58,999 nt of DNA from an uncultured Arenicella sp. (GCA_937922925.1 CALAKU010000021.1:1-58999); one strand, 5' to 3'; numbered from the stretch's first letter, positions 47,285 to 57,563 are shown. Numbers and translations are program-made. Notes: generated from the sequence alone by a model not told the origin.

Positions 47285-49996
47285 ATGAATTATGGTTGGC
47301 AACGTTCACTAGAGGCCTCGGCCTATCTAAGAAAGTTAGAGGCCAATTCGGTTTATTCATCACTAAGCGAAGTCTCGCAAACCGCTCTTTTACGAATCTG
47401 CGATGCCGTTAGGGATGCGAGCGAGCCAGATCTAATTCAGGCAAAGCTTGATTTTGATTATTGTTGGGCGCGCTGTTTTATCGACAACACTTTAGATCAG
47501 CGGCAATTGGGGGAATGGCGAACTCGCTTCGCTGAGGCCACCATTCAAGCGGCTCTCAATAAAGCATGGCGCAATGTCATAGCTAACAACAAAGCTCTCG
47601 CTCACCTAAACAACTACACAGATGTTGCTGGGCTCTTTATTGTTGGCATGGGTAAACTGGGCGGTGTTGACTTGAATTTCTCAAGTGATATTGACCTTGT
47701 TGCGTTTTTTGATCCAGCGACACTGGATGTGCCTGACGCCATGGGTAAAGGCTATGTTGCGCATCAAGTTCTGCAAGCGGTCACTAAAGAACTGCATCCA
47801 ACTAAGACACCTAATTTTGTGTGGCGAGTGGATTGGCGCTTGCGGCCGAATGCATCGGCAACTTCTTTGGCGATGTCCACCGAGGTCGCACGCGACTATT
47901 ATTTTTACCATGCTTCGCCATGGCATCGTTTAGCCATGCTAAAAGCCAGAGTGGTTGGGGGTGATCAACACTCAGGTGAGCAATTCTTACGTGACCTAAA
48001 GCCCTTTGTCTGGCGACGAAATCTGGACTTTAGAGCCTTGGATGAATTGGCCGAAATAAAGCAGCGTATAAATCTCGAGCATCCGGGCCTGCGTGCTCAG
48101 CGTCAATGCTCGGCTGAGATTCACAGCACCGTATCCGGCTTTAATGTAAAACTGGGTGCTGGTGGAATTCGAGAGATTGAGTTTATTGCGAATGCCCTAC
48201 AGTTGTTGTGGGGCGGTCGCGAGCATAGCCTGCGCACTACGAATACTCTAACAGCATTGTTGGCTCTGCGGGAAAATGGTCGTCTAGAAGCAGACGACTA
48301 TCACAGTCTGGCAAGTGCGTATCAATTTTTGCGGAATATTGAAAACGCCATTCAGCTGCGCGAAAACCAGCAGGATCACTTGGTTCCCTCGGCTGATTCG
48401 TCGCAAGACGCCTTACTAATACTAAGCGGTCATGAATGCTGGGCGGATATGGCGGCGTGGTTAAATACACATCGGCGCAAGGTGAATGCCCTTTTTAAAG
48501 AATTGTTCGCCGAACAGCTTACTGCTCAAGGTGAGATCATAGAATGGCCAGCTGAGCTTAGCGTGCCAGCCAAGGATATTGTGGCGACGTGGGAAGCGGG
48601 GTTTGTCGCTTACGGCGTTTCGCAAACCATGCGCTATCGCCTCAAACCCCTAAGCAGGGGATTGGCGGCTGTACTTAAAACAGCGCCTGCGCAAGAAGCG
48701 AGTGATGTGGTTATAGCCTTGCATCAATTTTTTAAGTCTTTACCCAGCGGTGAACAGTATTTTCGTTTACTGGCAGAGTCGCCTGAGTTGCTCGATAACA
48801 TGGTGCAGCCCTTGATGCATGCGCCTGCGATGGCGGTTCTATTGCACCAGTCGCCGCATATTATTGATTGTTTTGTTGAACAAGGTTGGCAATGGCCGCA
48901 GCCTTTTAAAAGTGATTTTGTGCTGCAAACTAAGAATTACGAGTCACGCTTAGAAGGGCTAAGGCGGTTTGTTAACGAATCTCTGTATCAACTCTATTTA
49001 AGCTTTTTGCGCGCCGATGTGTCGATAGATGCCTTGCAGCAAGCCCTCACGGCGTTAGCCGAGCATACTATTGCATTAAGCCTGAAAGTGGTCGCTGAGG
49101 AGCTTGAGATGCAGTCAGTACCGATTGCGGTAATTGGCTTGGGTAAGCTCGGGCAGGCAAAAATGGCGCCTCAATCTGATGTAGACCTCATTTTCGTTTT
49201 CGATGAAAATAAGATTGATTTACACACTGCATCTAAGTTTGTCAGCCGATTACAGACAGCCACCTCAACGCCGATGCGCGAAGGAATAGTTTACGACTTA
49301 GACTCACGATTGCGGCCCTCGGGCCGAGCTGGTGCGCCTACCGTCAGTATGGCGAGTTTTAAAAAACACCATCTTCAACGCGCTCACACTTGGGAGCATT
49401 TGGCACTTATGCCAAGCCGGCTTGTGGCAGGCGATCCAAGGCTTGCAACGGCGGTAGATGATGTGAAGCGTGATTTGATCGCTCGCCCACGGAGTAAGCA
49501 ACAGGCTTTGAACGACGTTTACAAAATGTGGAACCGCATCGAACAGCACCGCATTCAAGTGACTAAAGCTGAGATTCTAAACACCAAGCTAAGAGCAGGC
49601 GGGTTAATGCAAGCTGAGTTTCTTGCCAATGCCATCATTCTAGTGCGAGCGGATAGAACTGCCACGGATCATTTTCCATCTTTCGACACGTTGTTAGATT
49701 CGGTGCTTGAAGATCACGAAAAAGATCTCACGGCCATCATAGAATTTTGGCGCGGCCTACAAGCATGGGAGAGGCTTCTGGGATTAACGCGGCGGCCGAT
49801 TCGAGATATCCCTGATGTGTATCTCAGTAATTTCAAAACGCAACTGAGTCTCACCTCGGTTAATCAGCTTATTGAGCATCAGGCTAGTTTTCAAACTCGC
49901 GTTTTAGCGATTGCCAAACGCTTCTTTAATCAATCTAGCCTGAACAATCAGCGCGACATTGAACAATGGGCTGAAACGCGTGTGCAGTGGCTTTGA
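47285..49996 (+). CDS. glnE: Bifunctional glutamine synthetase adenylyltransferase/deadenylylase
   Basis: 903 residues. Two nucleotidyltransferase domains: N-terminal GMGKLGGVDLNFSSDIDLVA (deadenylylase, near residue 122) and C-terminal GLGKLGQAKMAPQSDVDLIF (adenylylase, near residue 618), each followed by a helical GlnD-PII-type region. It adjusts glutamine synthetase activity under control of PII. glnA and glnB are not in the window. Confidence 0.96.
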   Translation: MNYGWQRSLEASAYLRKLEANSVYSSLSEVSQTALLRICDAVRDASEPDLIQAKLDFDYCWARCFIDNTLDQRQLGEWRTRFAEATIQAALNKAWRNVIANNKALAHLNNYTDVAGLFIVGMGKLGGVDLNFSSDIDLVAFFDPATLDVPDAMGKGYVAHQVLQAVTKELHPTKTPNFVWRVDWRLRPNASATSLAMSTEVARDYYFYHASPWHRLAMLKARVVGGDQHSGEQFLRDLKPFVWRRNLDFRALDELAEIKQRINLEHPGLRAQRQCSAEIHSTVSGFNVKLGAGGIREIEFIANALQLLWGGREHSLRTTNTLTALLALRENGRLEADDYHSLASAYQFLRNIENAIQLRENQQDHLVPSADSSQDALLILSGHECWADMAAWLNTHRRKVNALFKELFAEQLTAQGEIIEWPAELSVPAKDIVATWEAGFVAYGVSQTMRYRLKPLSRGLAAVLKTAPAQEASDVVIALHQFFKSLPSGEQYFRLLAESPELLDNMVQPLMHAPAMAVLLHQSPHIIDCFVEQGWQWPQPFKSDFVLQTKNYESRLEGLRRFVNESLYQLYLSFLRADVSIDALQQALTALAEHTIALSLKVVAEELEMQSVPIAVIGLGKLGQAKMAPQSDVDLIFVFDENKIDLHTASKFVSRLQTATSTPMREGIVYDLDSRLRPSGRAGAPTVSMASFKKHHLQRAHTWEHLALMPSRLVAGDPRLATAVDDVKRDLIARPRSKQQALNDVYKMWNRIEQHRIQVTKAEILNTKLRAGGLMQAEFLANAIILVRADRTATDHFPSFDTLLDSVLEDHEKDLTAIIEFWRGLQAWERLLGLTRRPIRDIPDVYLSNFKTQLSLTSVNQLIEHQASFQTRVLAIAKRFFNQSSLNNQRDIEQWAETRVQWL

Positions 49997-50037
49997 CCTA
50001 TCGATCAAGATAACTTTGCAGAGAGCTTAATCTAGGC

Positions 50038-50976
50038 CTAAATCGGGTCGAAACTGTAGTCTTGCAGGCTGCGCTCGGCGACGTCAATTAGAGTGTCACG
50101 CAGCCAAGTCAACGCCGCGTCTTCTTCGCTGTGCTCATGCCAATACAAGTGCATGGAGTAGGGTTTAACATCAAAGGGGATAGGCGCTATATGAAGATCA
50201 TCGTTAAGTAAATTTTTTGCCATGATCTTAGTTGTGGTCAATAGTTGGTCAGAGCTACTTAAGACCTTGGTTGCGGCATAGTAATTTTGGCAACGAATGT
50301 TGCTCTCGCGCTCCAAGCCAGCCTGCTGAAAAAATGCATCTTCCATGGTCATACCCACTGGGCGATTCGACACGCTAATGTGTTGGCTAGCCAAATAGCT
50401 GTCTTGATCAAGCTTGTCTCGTAAAGGGTGGTCTTTGCGCATCAAAACGCAAAAGTTATAAGACCAAAGCTTGTGGTGTTGAACTGGCTTTTTTACTCGA
50501 ATACCAACGTCTAAGGCAACATCAATATGGCCGGCCGCAAGCTCACGGCTTAACTGAGTGCGATCAAATTGCACACTGGCGAAACCAACGCCGGGCGCCC
50601 GTTCGGTTAGCGTAGAACAAAGGGCGGGAAGTATCGAAATTTCAATTGAGTCGTGCATGCCGATACGAAAAACATGATTACTGCTTTGCGCATCGAACTT
50701 ATCCCACTGTTGAAGCGCGCGTTGTAGGCGCGTAAGATTTTCAATAATCTGTGGCGCCAAGCGTCGGCAGGCCGGTGTAGGCACCATTTTATTTTGAGCG
50801 CGTTGGAATAGTGGGTCGCCCAAGGCATCCCTTAGCCTACGTACCGCATGACTGATTGCTGAGGGTGTTAAATGCAGTGCCTCAGCGGTTCGGCTCATGT
50901 TTTGTTCTTCGTAAAGACTGCGAAAAACTTTAAGCAGATTTAGGTCGAGTTGTTGAATTCGGTGTTTGTTTTGCAT
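50038..50976 (-). CDS. LysR-family transcriptional regulator
   Basis: 312 residues. The winged-helix N-terminus is LNLLKVFRSLYEEQNMSRTA with LTPSAISHAVRRLRDALGDP; the remainder is a periplasmic-binding-type effector domain. LysR regulators often control a divergent gene; here that is the histidine phosphatase at 51104, with 127 bp between. The effector cannot be inferred. Confidence 0.93.
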   Translation of the reverse strand: MQNKHRIQQLDLNLLKVFRSLYEEQNMSRTAEALHLTPSAISHAVRRLRDALGDPLFQRAQNKMVPTPACRRLAPQIIENLTRLQRALQQWDKFDAQSSNHVFRIGMHDSIEISILPALCSTLTERAPGVGFASVQFDRTQLSRELAAGHIDVALDVGIRVKKPVQHHKLWSYNFCVLMRKDHPLRDKLDQDSYLASQHISVSNRPVGMTMEDAFFQQAGLERESNIRCQNYYAATKVLSSSDQLLTTTKIMAKNLLNDDLHIAPIPFDVKPYSMHLYWHEHSEEDAALTWLRDTLIDVAERSLQDYSFDPI

Positions 50977-51103
50977 GGCAGGTAAACGAATTTATGGCTG
51001 AACTAACTTCATAGAAGCGCCATAGTATATTTCATTTCATTCATTTTATAATCCGCTATTCTCAGTTTTTAAGCCTGATAAACCCGTCTTTGGTGGTTTC
51101 TCT

Positions 51104-51808
51104 ATGCCAAGTATCTATCTTATTCGTCACGGCCAAGCCTCCTTTGGCAAAGACAATTACGATAAATTGTCGGAGCTAGGTGAAGAGCAAGCACGCGTTT
51201 TAGGGCAAACTCTAAGTCAGCGTTTAAGCGGCTTTGATTTGGTCTGCTCTGGTACCTTGCATCGTCATGCGCAAACGGCCGCAGGTACTTTGGCCGCTTT
51301 CGACGATACGCCAGCGTACTCTGATATCCAGCAGTTCACTGGTTGGAATGAATACGATCATCAAGAATTACTAGCCCGGCTGCGGCCTGAATTTGCGACA
51401 GCAAAGAGCATGATGGCGTTTGTGCGCGATCAAGAGAATCCCAAACAGGTTTTTGAAGACAGCTTCAACGCAGCTATACAACGATGGGTTCAAGGCCAAC
51501 ACAATGATCAATACAGCGAAACCTGGCCGCAATTTATCGAGCGAGTGCATGGCGCTCTCAAAGAAACCATTCGTCTAAGCCAAGGCAAGAAGAACGTTGC
51601 GGTATTTACCTCCGGTGGGCCAATTTCTCTAGTTTGCCAACACTTAATGGGGGTGCCGCCAGAGAATATTATGAAGTTGAACTGGACGCTTTTAAATTGC
51701 GGTGTCAGCAAGCTAGTAGCAACTTCATCCAGGGTTTTTCTATCATCTTTGAACGAACATACGCACTTTGAGGCAGCCGATCGACAGCATTTTTTAAGTT
51801 ACTCCTGA
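51104..51808 (+). CDS. Histidine phosphatase family protein
   Basis: 234 residues. IYLIRHGQASFGKDNYDKLS carries the RHG phospho-His motif, and VAVFTSGGPISLVC replaces the usual SHG second motif with TSGG. Family members are cofactor-dependent mutases or broad phosphatases; substrate unknown. Possible target of the divergent LysR gene; the SDR gene follows 94 bp later. Confidence 0.85.
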   Translation: MPSIYLIRHGQASFGKDNYDKLSELGEEQARVLGQTLSQRLSGFDLVCSGTLHRHAQTAAGTLAAFDDTPAYSDIQQFTGWNEYDHQELLARLRPEFATAKSMMAFVRDQENPKQVFEDSFNAAIQRWVQGQHNDQYSETWPQFIERVHGALKETIRLSQGKKNVAVFTSGGPISLVCQHLMGVPPENIMKLNWTLLNCGVSKLVATSSRVFLSSLNEHTHFEAADRQHFLSYS

Positions 51809-51902
51809 GCGCTGCTCGCTGTATGAGTTTTCCGTTTACCAATGACTATCGATCTAAGCCTTCTTTTTGGCTCTGATCTTTTATCACTAAAAACTATTTA
51901 TT

Positions 51903-52652
51903 ATGAAAAGACAAAACATTTTGATCACAGGCGCAAGTTCAGGTTTGGGTTATACCATGGCTAAACTTTATGCCGAGCAAGGGCGTAATTTAGCCTTGTG
52001 CGCTCGTCGTGTAGAAAATTTAGATCAGCTAAAAGCTGAGATTGCCGAGATCAACTCCGAGGTAACGGTTTCGATTCGTGCCCTCGATGTCAACGATCAC
52101 GAGCAAGTGTTTGAGGTTTTCAAAGCCTTTGAACAAGACTTAGGGAAACTTGACCGAGTTATTGTCAATGCTGGGATGGGCAAGGGCGCGTCTTTGGGCA
52201 CAGGCCACTTTAAGGCCAACAAAATGACGGCGACCACCAATTTTGTGTCGGCAATAGCGCAATGCGAAGCGGCCTTAGAAATTTTTAGAAAGCAAGACGA
52301 GGGGCATTTAGTCATGATCTCCTCAGTCAGTGCTGTGCGCGGCTTTCGGCGGGCGCTGAACGTGTACGCTGCCTCTAAAGCGGCGGTTAGCAACCTTATG
52401 GAAGGTGTTCGTATTGACTTACTTAACTCCAATATTCAGGCAACGACGATTCATCCGGGCTTTATCCGCAGCGAAATAAATGAAGATGTCGAGAAAGTCC
52501 CATTTATGGTGGATACCCAAACCGGCTGCAAAGCTATTTTAGCGGCTATCGAAAAAGAGGGCGGCAGTTACTTCGTGCCTGCATGGCCATGGGCCTTGAT
52601 GGCTCGGGTAATAAAACTGCTGCCATTAAGTACGCTTAAAGGTTTTAGTTGA
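51903..52652 (+). CDS. Short-chain dehydrogenase/reductase
   Basis: 249 residues. TGASSGLGYTMAKLYAEQGR is the cofactor site, NAGMGKG the structural NAG motif, and MISSVSAVRGF with YAASKAAVSNL the Ser-Tyr-Lys set. ALCARR after beta-2 favours NADP. Substrate unknown. Confidence 0.92.
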   Translation: MKRQNILITGASSGLGYTMAKLYAEQGRNLALCARRVENLDQLKAEIAEINSEVTVSIRALDVNDHEQVFEVFKAFEQDLGKLDRVIVNAGMGKGASLGTGHFKANKMTATTNFVSAIAQCEAALEIFRKQDEGHLVMISSVSAVRGFRRALNVYAASKAAVSNLMEGVRIDLLNSNIQATTIHPGFIRSEINEDVEKVPFMVDTQTGCKAILAAIEKEGGSYFVPAWPWALMARVIKLLPLSTLKGFS

Positions 52653-52687
52653 TCCCCGTTTTTCGGTTAAGCATAGCCTCAATAAAG

Positions 52688-52718
52688 AACAAGGCCCCGC
52701 ACTAACGAGGCCTTGTTT
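52688..52718. terminator. Bidirectional terminator between SDR and SPFH genes
   Basis: AACAAGGCC (52688-52696) pairs with GGCCTTGTT (52709-52717), with T-rich sequence on both outer sides. The flanking genes converge. Confidence 0.8.
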
Positions 52719-52738
52719 GCAATCAGCTGAGCCGAAAA

Positions 52739-53686
52739 TTAATTCGCCGTAGAGCGTAAATCTAATATAGGCATATTTTCACCGCCCACGTACTTGGGCA
52801 AGATGCCGTTCCAAGCCTCAATCTGCTTCAACTGAATATAGGCTGGGCTTTTCTGCGCGGCTTCATTGATCTTCTCAATCTTATAGGCCTCCGCATCGGC
52901 CAATAAGCGAATGCGTTGCTCTTCGAGCTTAGCGGCTTCAAACTCCGCATTGGCGGTGGCAATCTTTTGCTCTTGCTCAGTCGAGAAGCGTTTTAACTCA
53001 GCCTTTTGTTTTTCGGCTTCTTGTTCGCGGCGTTTTTTGTCTTCGACTGCTTTCGCAATAAACGGCGGCAAAACCACATTGCGAATTAGAATACCCTGCA
53101 TCTCGATACCAATGGGTTCGAGCTTAGTGGTCAAGGCTTCCATCATTTGAATCTGCATACGATTCTGTACCGACTCCGAATAAAACTCTTCGGCATTGGC
53201 CACGGTTTTGCCTTGTTCTCGAATCAGTGAACGAAAGTAGGGCACGACATGAATGGCAACCACATCAGCCGCGCTACCTGTGTTTTTCTTAACCGCTGGC
53301 GCATTCACTCCAATAAGGCGGTATTGCAGAGAAACGTCAAAGTGCGAGATCAATTGATCTTGTGAGGGCACGCCCATTTTGTCGAATTTTAAAGTCTTTT
53401 GACGCACGTCGTATTCGGTCCAGGAATACAAAGGGTTGACTGGAAAGTGTAAGCCCTCGGCATAGACATCTTCTTGAACTTTACCGAATAAGGTAGCGAC
53501 TTTGACATGACCCGCAGGCACTTGCGTGACAAAGAACAAGGCCGCAAAGACGATCAGCGCAGGTGCAATCGCGGCTTTGGCTAAACTTCTGAATGCTCCA
53601 AGGCTATTTTGGTTTCGGCCAATAACCAACACTACCAAGCTGGCAATCGCGATAGCTAAGGAAATAAATTGAATGTTTTCGAACAT
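52739..53686 (-). CDS. SPFH/prohibitin-domain membrane protein
   Basis: 315 residues. An N-terminal hydrophobic region (about 7-55, two segments), the SPFH domain from VPAGHVKVATLFGKV to about residue 215, then a charged coiled coil (DKKRREQEAEKQKAELKRF onward). Related to HflK/HflC and prohibitins, which form membrane-attached rings that organise proteases or lipids. No protease gene is adjacent; the gene upstream on the same strand is an ion channel. Confidence 0.9.
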   Translation of the reverse strand: MFENIQFISLAIAIASLVVLVIGRNQNSLGAFRSLAKAAIAPALIVFAALFFVTQVPAGHVKVATLFGKVQEDVYAEGLHFPVNPLYSWTEYDVRQKTLKFDKMGVPSQDQLISHFDVSLQYRLIGVNAPAVKKNTGSAADVVAIHVVPYFRSLIREQGKTVANAEEFYSESVQNRMQIQMMEALTTKLEPIGIEMQGILIRNVVLPPFIAKAVEDKKRREQEAEKQKAELKRFSTEQEQKIATANAEFEAAKLEEQRIRLLADAEAYKIEKINEAAQKSPAYIQLKQIEAWNGILPKYVGGENMPILDLRSTAN

Positions 53687-53715
53687 AAGACCCCACTTTT
53701 AATTGTGATTATTAA

Positions 53716-53743
53716 ATTATATATGCGGGGATTTACTCGACAA
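53716..53743 (-). promoter_or_regulatory. Promoter upstream of the SPFH gene
   Basis: Minus strand: TTGTCG (53743-53738), 16 bases, TATAAT (53721-53716). It lies 30 bases before the SPFH start, so this gene can be transcribed without the channel gene. Confidence 0.55.
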
Positions 53744-53780
53744 CTCAAGTTTTGATTGGTGGCAAAAAAAGGGTTTTTTA

Positions 53781-54662
53781 TCAAGATGGAAGTGTTCGTT
53801 CTGGCTCTTCCGATGTTGGCAATTGCGCCTCCGGTTGTTGAGATGCATCTTTTAATGCGTTTAGCTTTTTCTCTAGCAGCTCGATTTGCCCCTTAGTGCT
53901 TATCAAGGTTTGCATTAGCTGATCATGTAAGTCTGGGTGCGAGAGTTTGCGCAGATGCGCGTATTTGGCTTCATCGAGATTGTTAATCACAACAGCAATA
54001 AAAAGATTCACCACCACAAAGGTGCCGATCACCACAAAGCTGACAAAGTAGATTGCGTAAAAGGGTGATAACTCCATTGCGATGTACATCACGTCGGTCC
54101 AGTCTTCGAGCGTGACGATTCTGAAAAGCGTTAATAGCGCATAGGCTAAGTTGCGCCAATGAGTTGGGTCGTGTTCGTGGAAGAGGTGGTAGCCCAGCAC
54201 GGCGTATAAAAAGAACAACAAGCTCATCAAAATTGTGATGTGAAACATCGATGGAATAGAGCGCACTAATGTTTCGACAATTAGCCTAAGTTCTGGAAAT
54301 GCATTGATGAGCCGCAGTACTCGAAGCAGGCGTAGAACACGGCCTAACATAGCGTATTCAGAAGCGATAGGTAGCAGCGCAAAAACGATCAAACTGAAAT
54401 CAAATAGGTTCCAACCGCTTTTAAAATAGTGCCAAGGCCTCGGCGACAGTGCCACCATTTTAATAATGGCCTCAACTATGAATGCGCCCAAGATAAGCTG
54501 ATGCGCGAGATTAAACCCTTGCTCTAGCTGTGGCGTTATCAAGCTGGGAAACGCTTCAATCGCGATCATCGCAGCCGTAATAAGAATCAAGCCGATAATG
54601 ATCCGTTCAAATAAGCTCGAGGCGGCGAATTGCTTAATCGCATCCATAGACGGTAAGACCAT
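53781..54662 (-). CDS. NaChBac-type voltage-gated cation channel
   Basis: 293 residues, six membrane segments. S4 has four arginines every third residue (Arg108, 111, 114, 117 in GRVLRLLRVLRLI). The pore has the selectivity filter TLEDWTD (184-190), then S6 with VVVNLFIAVVINNL, and a C-terminal coiled coil near residues 248-272 as in bacterial sodium channels, which work as tetramers. NavAb has TLESWSM; the two extra Asp here are unusual. Start ATG 54662; ATG 54647 is possible. Confidence 0.9.
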   Translation of the reverse strand: MVLPSMDAIKQFAASSLFERIIIGLILITAAMIAIEAFPSLITPQLEQGFNLAHQLILGAFIVEAIIKMVALSPRPWHYFKSGWNLFDFSLIVFALLPIASEYAMLGRVLRLLRVLRLINAFPELRLIVETLVRSIPSMFHITILMSLLFFLYAVLGYHLFHEHDPTHWRNLAYALLTLFRIVTLEDWTDVMYIAMELSPFYAIYFVSFVVIGTFVVVNLFIAVVINNLDEAKYAHLRKLSHPDLHDQLMQTLISTKGQIELLEKKLNALKDASQQPEAQLPTSEEPERTLPS

Positions 54663-54740
54663 AAACGTTAAAATTAGTTGCCAAGAAAAACATTTAGAGC
54701 GATTTAAGCCCTATGTCTCTCTGACTGTTTTGATTGTGGT

Positions 54741-57563
54741 TTATCCAGTATTTCTGAGCCCAGTGGCAATACCGTTAATGCTATTTAGGGCTGGTTTTAA
54801 CCACTCAGACTCCATTCGATTGTCGCTCTGTGCTAACCGTTTAAGCAGCATCACTTGGATGTAGTTCAGTGGGTCTAAATAGGCATTGCGCCAGCGTACA
54901 GACTCTCCAATTTCTGGAAAGTCAGACATCATTCTTGTCTCGCCCGTGATGCGTTGAATCTGCTCAATAGCGCGTTCAAATTCTTCGCGCATTGTCGTGT
55001 AGGTCGTGGCGGCAATCTCAGTGTCTGAGCACAAACTGGAATACGCTTTGGCAATGGTTTGATCTGTTTTCAAGATCACCATTTGCGTATTACTCAACAG
55101 CGTTCGAAAATATCGCCATTGCGATTGCATGGTTTGAAGCGTCTCAAGGCCGCCGTCATTAATCGCACGCTCTAACGCAGCCCCAAGACCATACCAGCCC
55201 GGAATGTTTTGCCGCGATTGCGACCATCCGAAGACCCAGCCAATTGCGCGGATCGACTTTTTTGAGTAGTCGGCTTTCTTTCGATGCGATGGTCTTGAAC
55301 CAATATTCAGCAAACCAATCTCGGCCGATGGAGTCGTCTCATAGAAATACTGCATCGTTGCCACATTGTCGTCGGTGAGTTCTCTGAAAGCCTGTTCGCC
55401 GTCTTCTACGAGGCGACCCATCATGTCGATATGCGGGGCCTGATCGGTGTTGGCGTTGTCGGGGTCGCTGGCCTTCATTAATCCGCTGATGCCGACGGTT
55501 AACTCATAACGTGCGGTGTCAGTAAAATTGTACTTAAAAGATAAGACTTCGCCTTGCTCAGTAAACTTAATGCCGCCTTTAACGGTTCCTTGAGGCTGGC
55601 TTAAGATGGATTCGTGAGTGGGGCCACCACCTCGACCAATGGTGCCGCCACGACCATGAAACAACAAGCAGCGAATTTGTTTTTCATCGCACACCTCAAC
55701 AATGTTTTGCTGGGCTTTGTAAAGATTCCAACTTGAAGCCAATATGCCGCCATCTTTACACGAATCTGAATATCCCAGCATGACTTCTTGGGTATCCTTC
55801 GTAAAGGCCAGCATCTGTTTGTACACCGGGTTTTCGAATAGGCTGCGCAAGGTCGGTTCGGCGTGTTCGAGGTCTTTGACGGTTTCGAACAAAGGCGCGA
55901 TATGAATGCGGCAATCCAGTTCGCCACTCGGGTTGGCCTCTATCAGACCAGCCATTTTCGCCAGCAGCGCCACCTCAAGAATGTGGCTTGCCTCGTGCGT
56001 CATAGAAATAATATAGCTGCCAAAACAATCCAGTGAAACTTCTTGGCGCATCTCTTGCATTAACTCAAAAACTTCAATGATGTCAGCGCTTTGAATCGTG
56101 ATTTGGCGTCGATCGTAGTTGATCGCCGAGCTGCTTTTAATTTGCTCACTAAGCCATTCTTGACGCTCAACTTCGGTTAATGCGCCGTAGTCGATAGGCG
56201 TTTCCAGAGTAGCGGCAATTTCCTGAATCGCTTGGCTATGCAAGGTCGATTCTTGGCGAATATCGAGCTTGGACAAATAAAATCCACAGGTATCCAGCAG
56301 GCGCAGTAATTGTTTTAGGCTGCCGCGAGTAATATTGCCTTCCTTGTGATGACGCAAGGAGTCGCGCACCAGCATGATGTCGTCGCGAAACTCTTGTTCG
56401 TTGGCATAGGCCAAAGGGTCGAAAAACGGTTTGCCGTCGCCCATGCGCGCTTCGACTTGGTAACTGGTTTTCTCTAGCCTCAGTTTTACGAAGCTGAGGC
56501 GTCGTCGGTATGGCTCGTTGATGTGTTTGTTGCCCAAGTACTTGGTCATGCGTTTAGCATCGGCTTGTTCGGCGGCGATAAACGCGGGCGACAACTCAAC
56601 TTGATCTGCGCTGTGCGTAAATACTTGTGATAAATGATCAACCCGCCGGGCATATTCGGCGAGTACTTCGAGTTGTTGCAAGCGCAAGGCATTGCGTGTG
56701 ATTTGTGGTGTAACAAAGGGGTTGCCATCGCGGTCGCCACCAACCCAGGTGCCAAATTGCACAATCTTGGGTAAATTTAGTGTGTCGCCTCGGGCTTCTG
56801 GATAAACTTGCTTAATCGCGGTTTCCAGATCACGATAAATTTCAGGCAAGACCGAAAACAAGGTCTCGCGAAAATAATACAAGGAGTTTTCAATCTCATC
56901 ATAAACGGTTGGTTTCGCGGGGCGCACGGCCTCGGTTTTCCAAAAGATTTGAATCATCGCCTTAAGCCGGTGCTCGTACTCAGCTCGTTCTACTTCTGGT
57001 GCGTGACTACTTAATAGCGATTGATACTCTCGGTGAATGCGTTGCAATGCCTCAAGCACTACGGGTCGCTTAGCCTCGGTTGGATGCGCCGTAAACGTTG
57101 GGTAGTAATTTAGCTCGCCAATCAGGCTTAGTACTTGGTCCAGCGATTTACCGGCGGCTTTAAATTGCGTCAGCGTATCCAGAAACGAATTGGCCCATGT
57201 CTGGCCTTGGGCTTCGCGTTCTGCTCTTTGAAGTTGATTAGTGTGTTCTTCGGCAATGTTAGCTAAATGAAAAAACGTGCTAAAGGCATGGATAACTCGG
57301 TCTAAAGTATCGACGTCGAGCGTATCGATAGCCGAAGTCAACTCATTCAAGCGAGCTTGCTTTTGATCGCCCTCGCTACCATCTTCATTAAAATTGCTAT
57401 CACAGTCGTCGCTCATATTAGCGCGGCGCTGTTGAATAAAGCCTTGTCTAAGAAGTTCAACCGCATCAAATACGGCTTGGCCCTCTTGTTCGAGAATTAC
57501 TTCGCCGAGTAAATCGGGCAAAATTTTGGCGTCGTCACTTAAAGAGATAATCGCTTGAGGCAT
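54741..57563 (-). CDS. ppc: Phosphoenolpyruvate carboxylase
   Basis: 940 residues. Catalytic regions: FTAHPTEAKRPVVLEAL (active His; the canonical form is AHPTEVxRR), VGGDRDGNPFVT, and FHGRGGTIGRGGGPTHESI. The C-terminus ends GLRNTG, as in the family. It forms oxaloacetate from PEP and bicarbonate, refilling the TCA cycle. It is 78 bp upstream of the channel gene on the same strand. Confidence 0.96.
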   Translation of the reverse strand: MPQAIISLSDDAKILPDLLGEVILEQEGQAVFDAVELLRQGFIQQRRANMSDDCDSNFNEDGSEGDQKQARLNELTSAIDTLDVDTLDRVIHAFSTFFHLANIAEEHTNQLQRAEREAQGQTWANSFLDTLTQFKAAGKSLDQVLSLIGELNYYPTFTAHPTEAKRPVVLEALQRIHREYQSLLSSHAPEVERAEYEHRLKAMIQIFWKTEAVRPAKPTVYDEIENSLYYFRETLFSVLPEIYRDLETAIKQVYPEARGDTLNLPKIVQFGTWVGGDRDGNPFVTPQITRNALRLQQLEVLAEYARRVDHLSQVFTHSADQVELSPAFIAAEQADAKRMTKYLGNKHINEPYRRRLSFVKLRLEKTSYQVEARMGDGKPFFDPLAYANEQEFRDDIMLVRDSLRHHKEGNITRGSLKQLLRLLDTCGFYLSKLDIRQESTLHSQAIQEIAATLETPIDYGALTEVERQEWLSEQIKSSSAINYDRRQITIQSADIIEVFELMQEMRQEVSLDCFGSYIISMTHEASHILEVALLAKMAGLIEANPSGELDCRIHIAPLFETVKDLEHAEPTLRSLFENPVYKQMLAFTKDTQEVMLGYSDSCKDGGILASSWNLYKAQQNIVEVCDEKQIRCLLFHGRGGTIGRGGGPTHESILSQPQGTVKGGIKFTEQGEVLSFKYNFTDTARYELTVGISGLMKASDPDNANTDQAPHIDMMGRLVEDGEQAFRELTDDNVATMQYFYETTPSAEIGLLNIGSRPSHRKKADYSKKSIRAIGWVFGWSQSRQNIPGWYGLGAALERAINDGGLETLQTMQSQWRYFRTLLSNTQMVILKTDQTIAKAYSSLCSDTEIAATTYTTMREEFERAIEQIQRITGETRMMSDFPEIGESVRWRNAYLDPLNYIQVMLLKRLAQSDNRMESEWLKPALNSINGIATGLRNTG

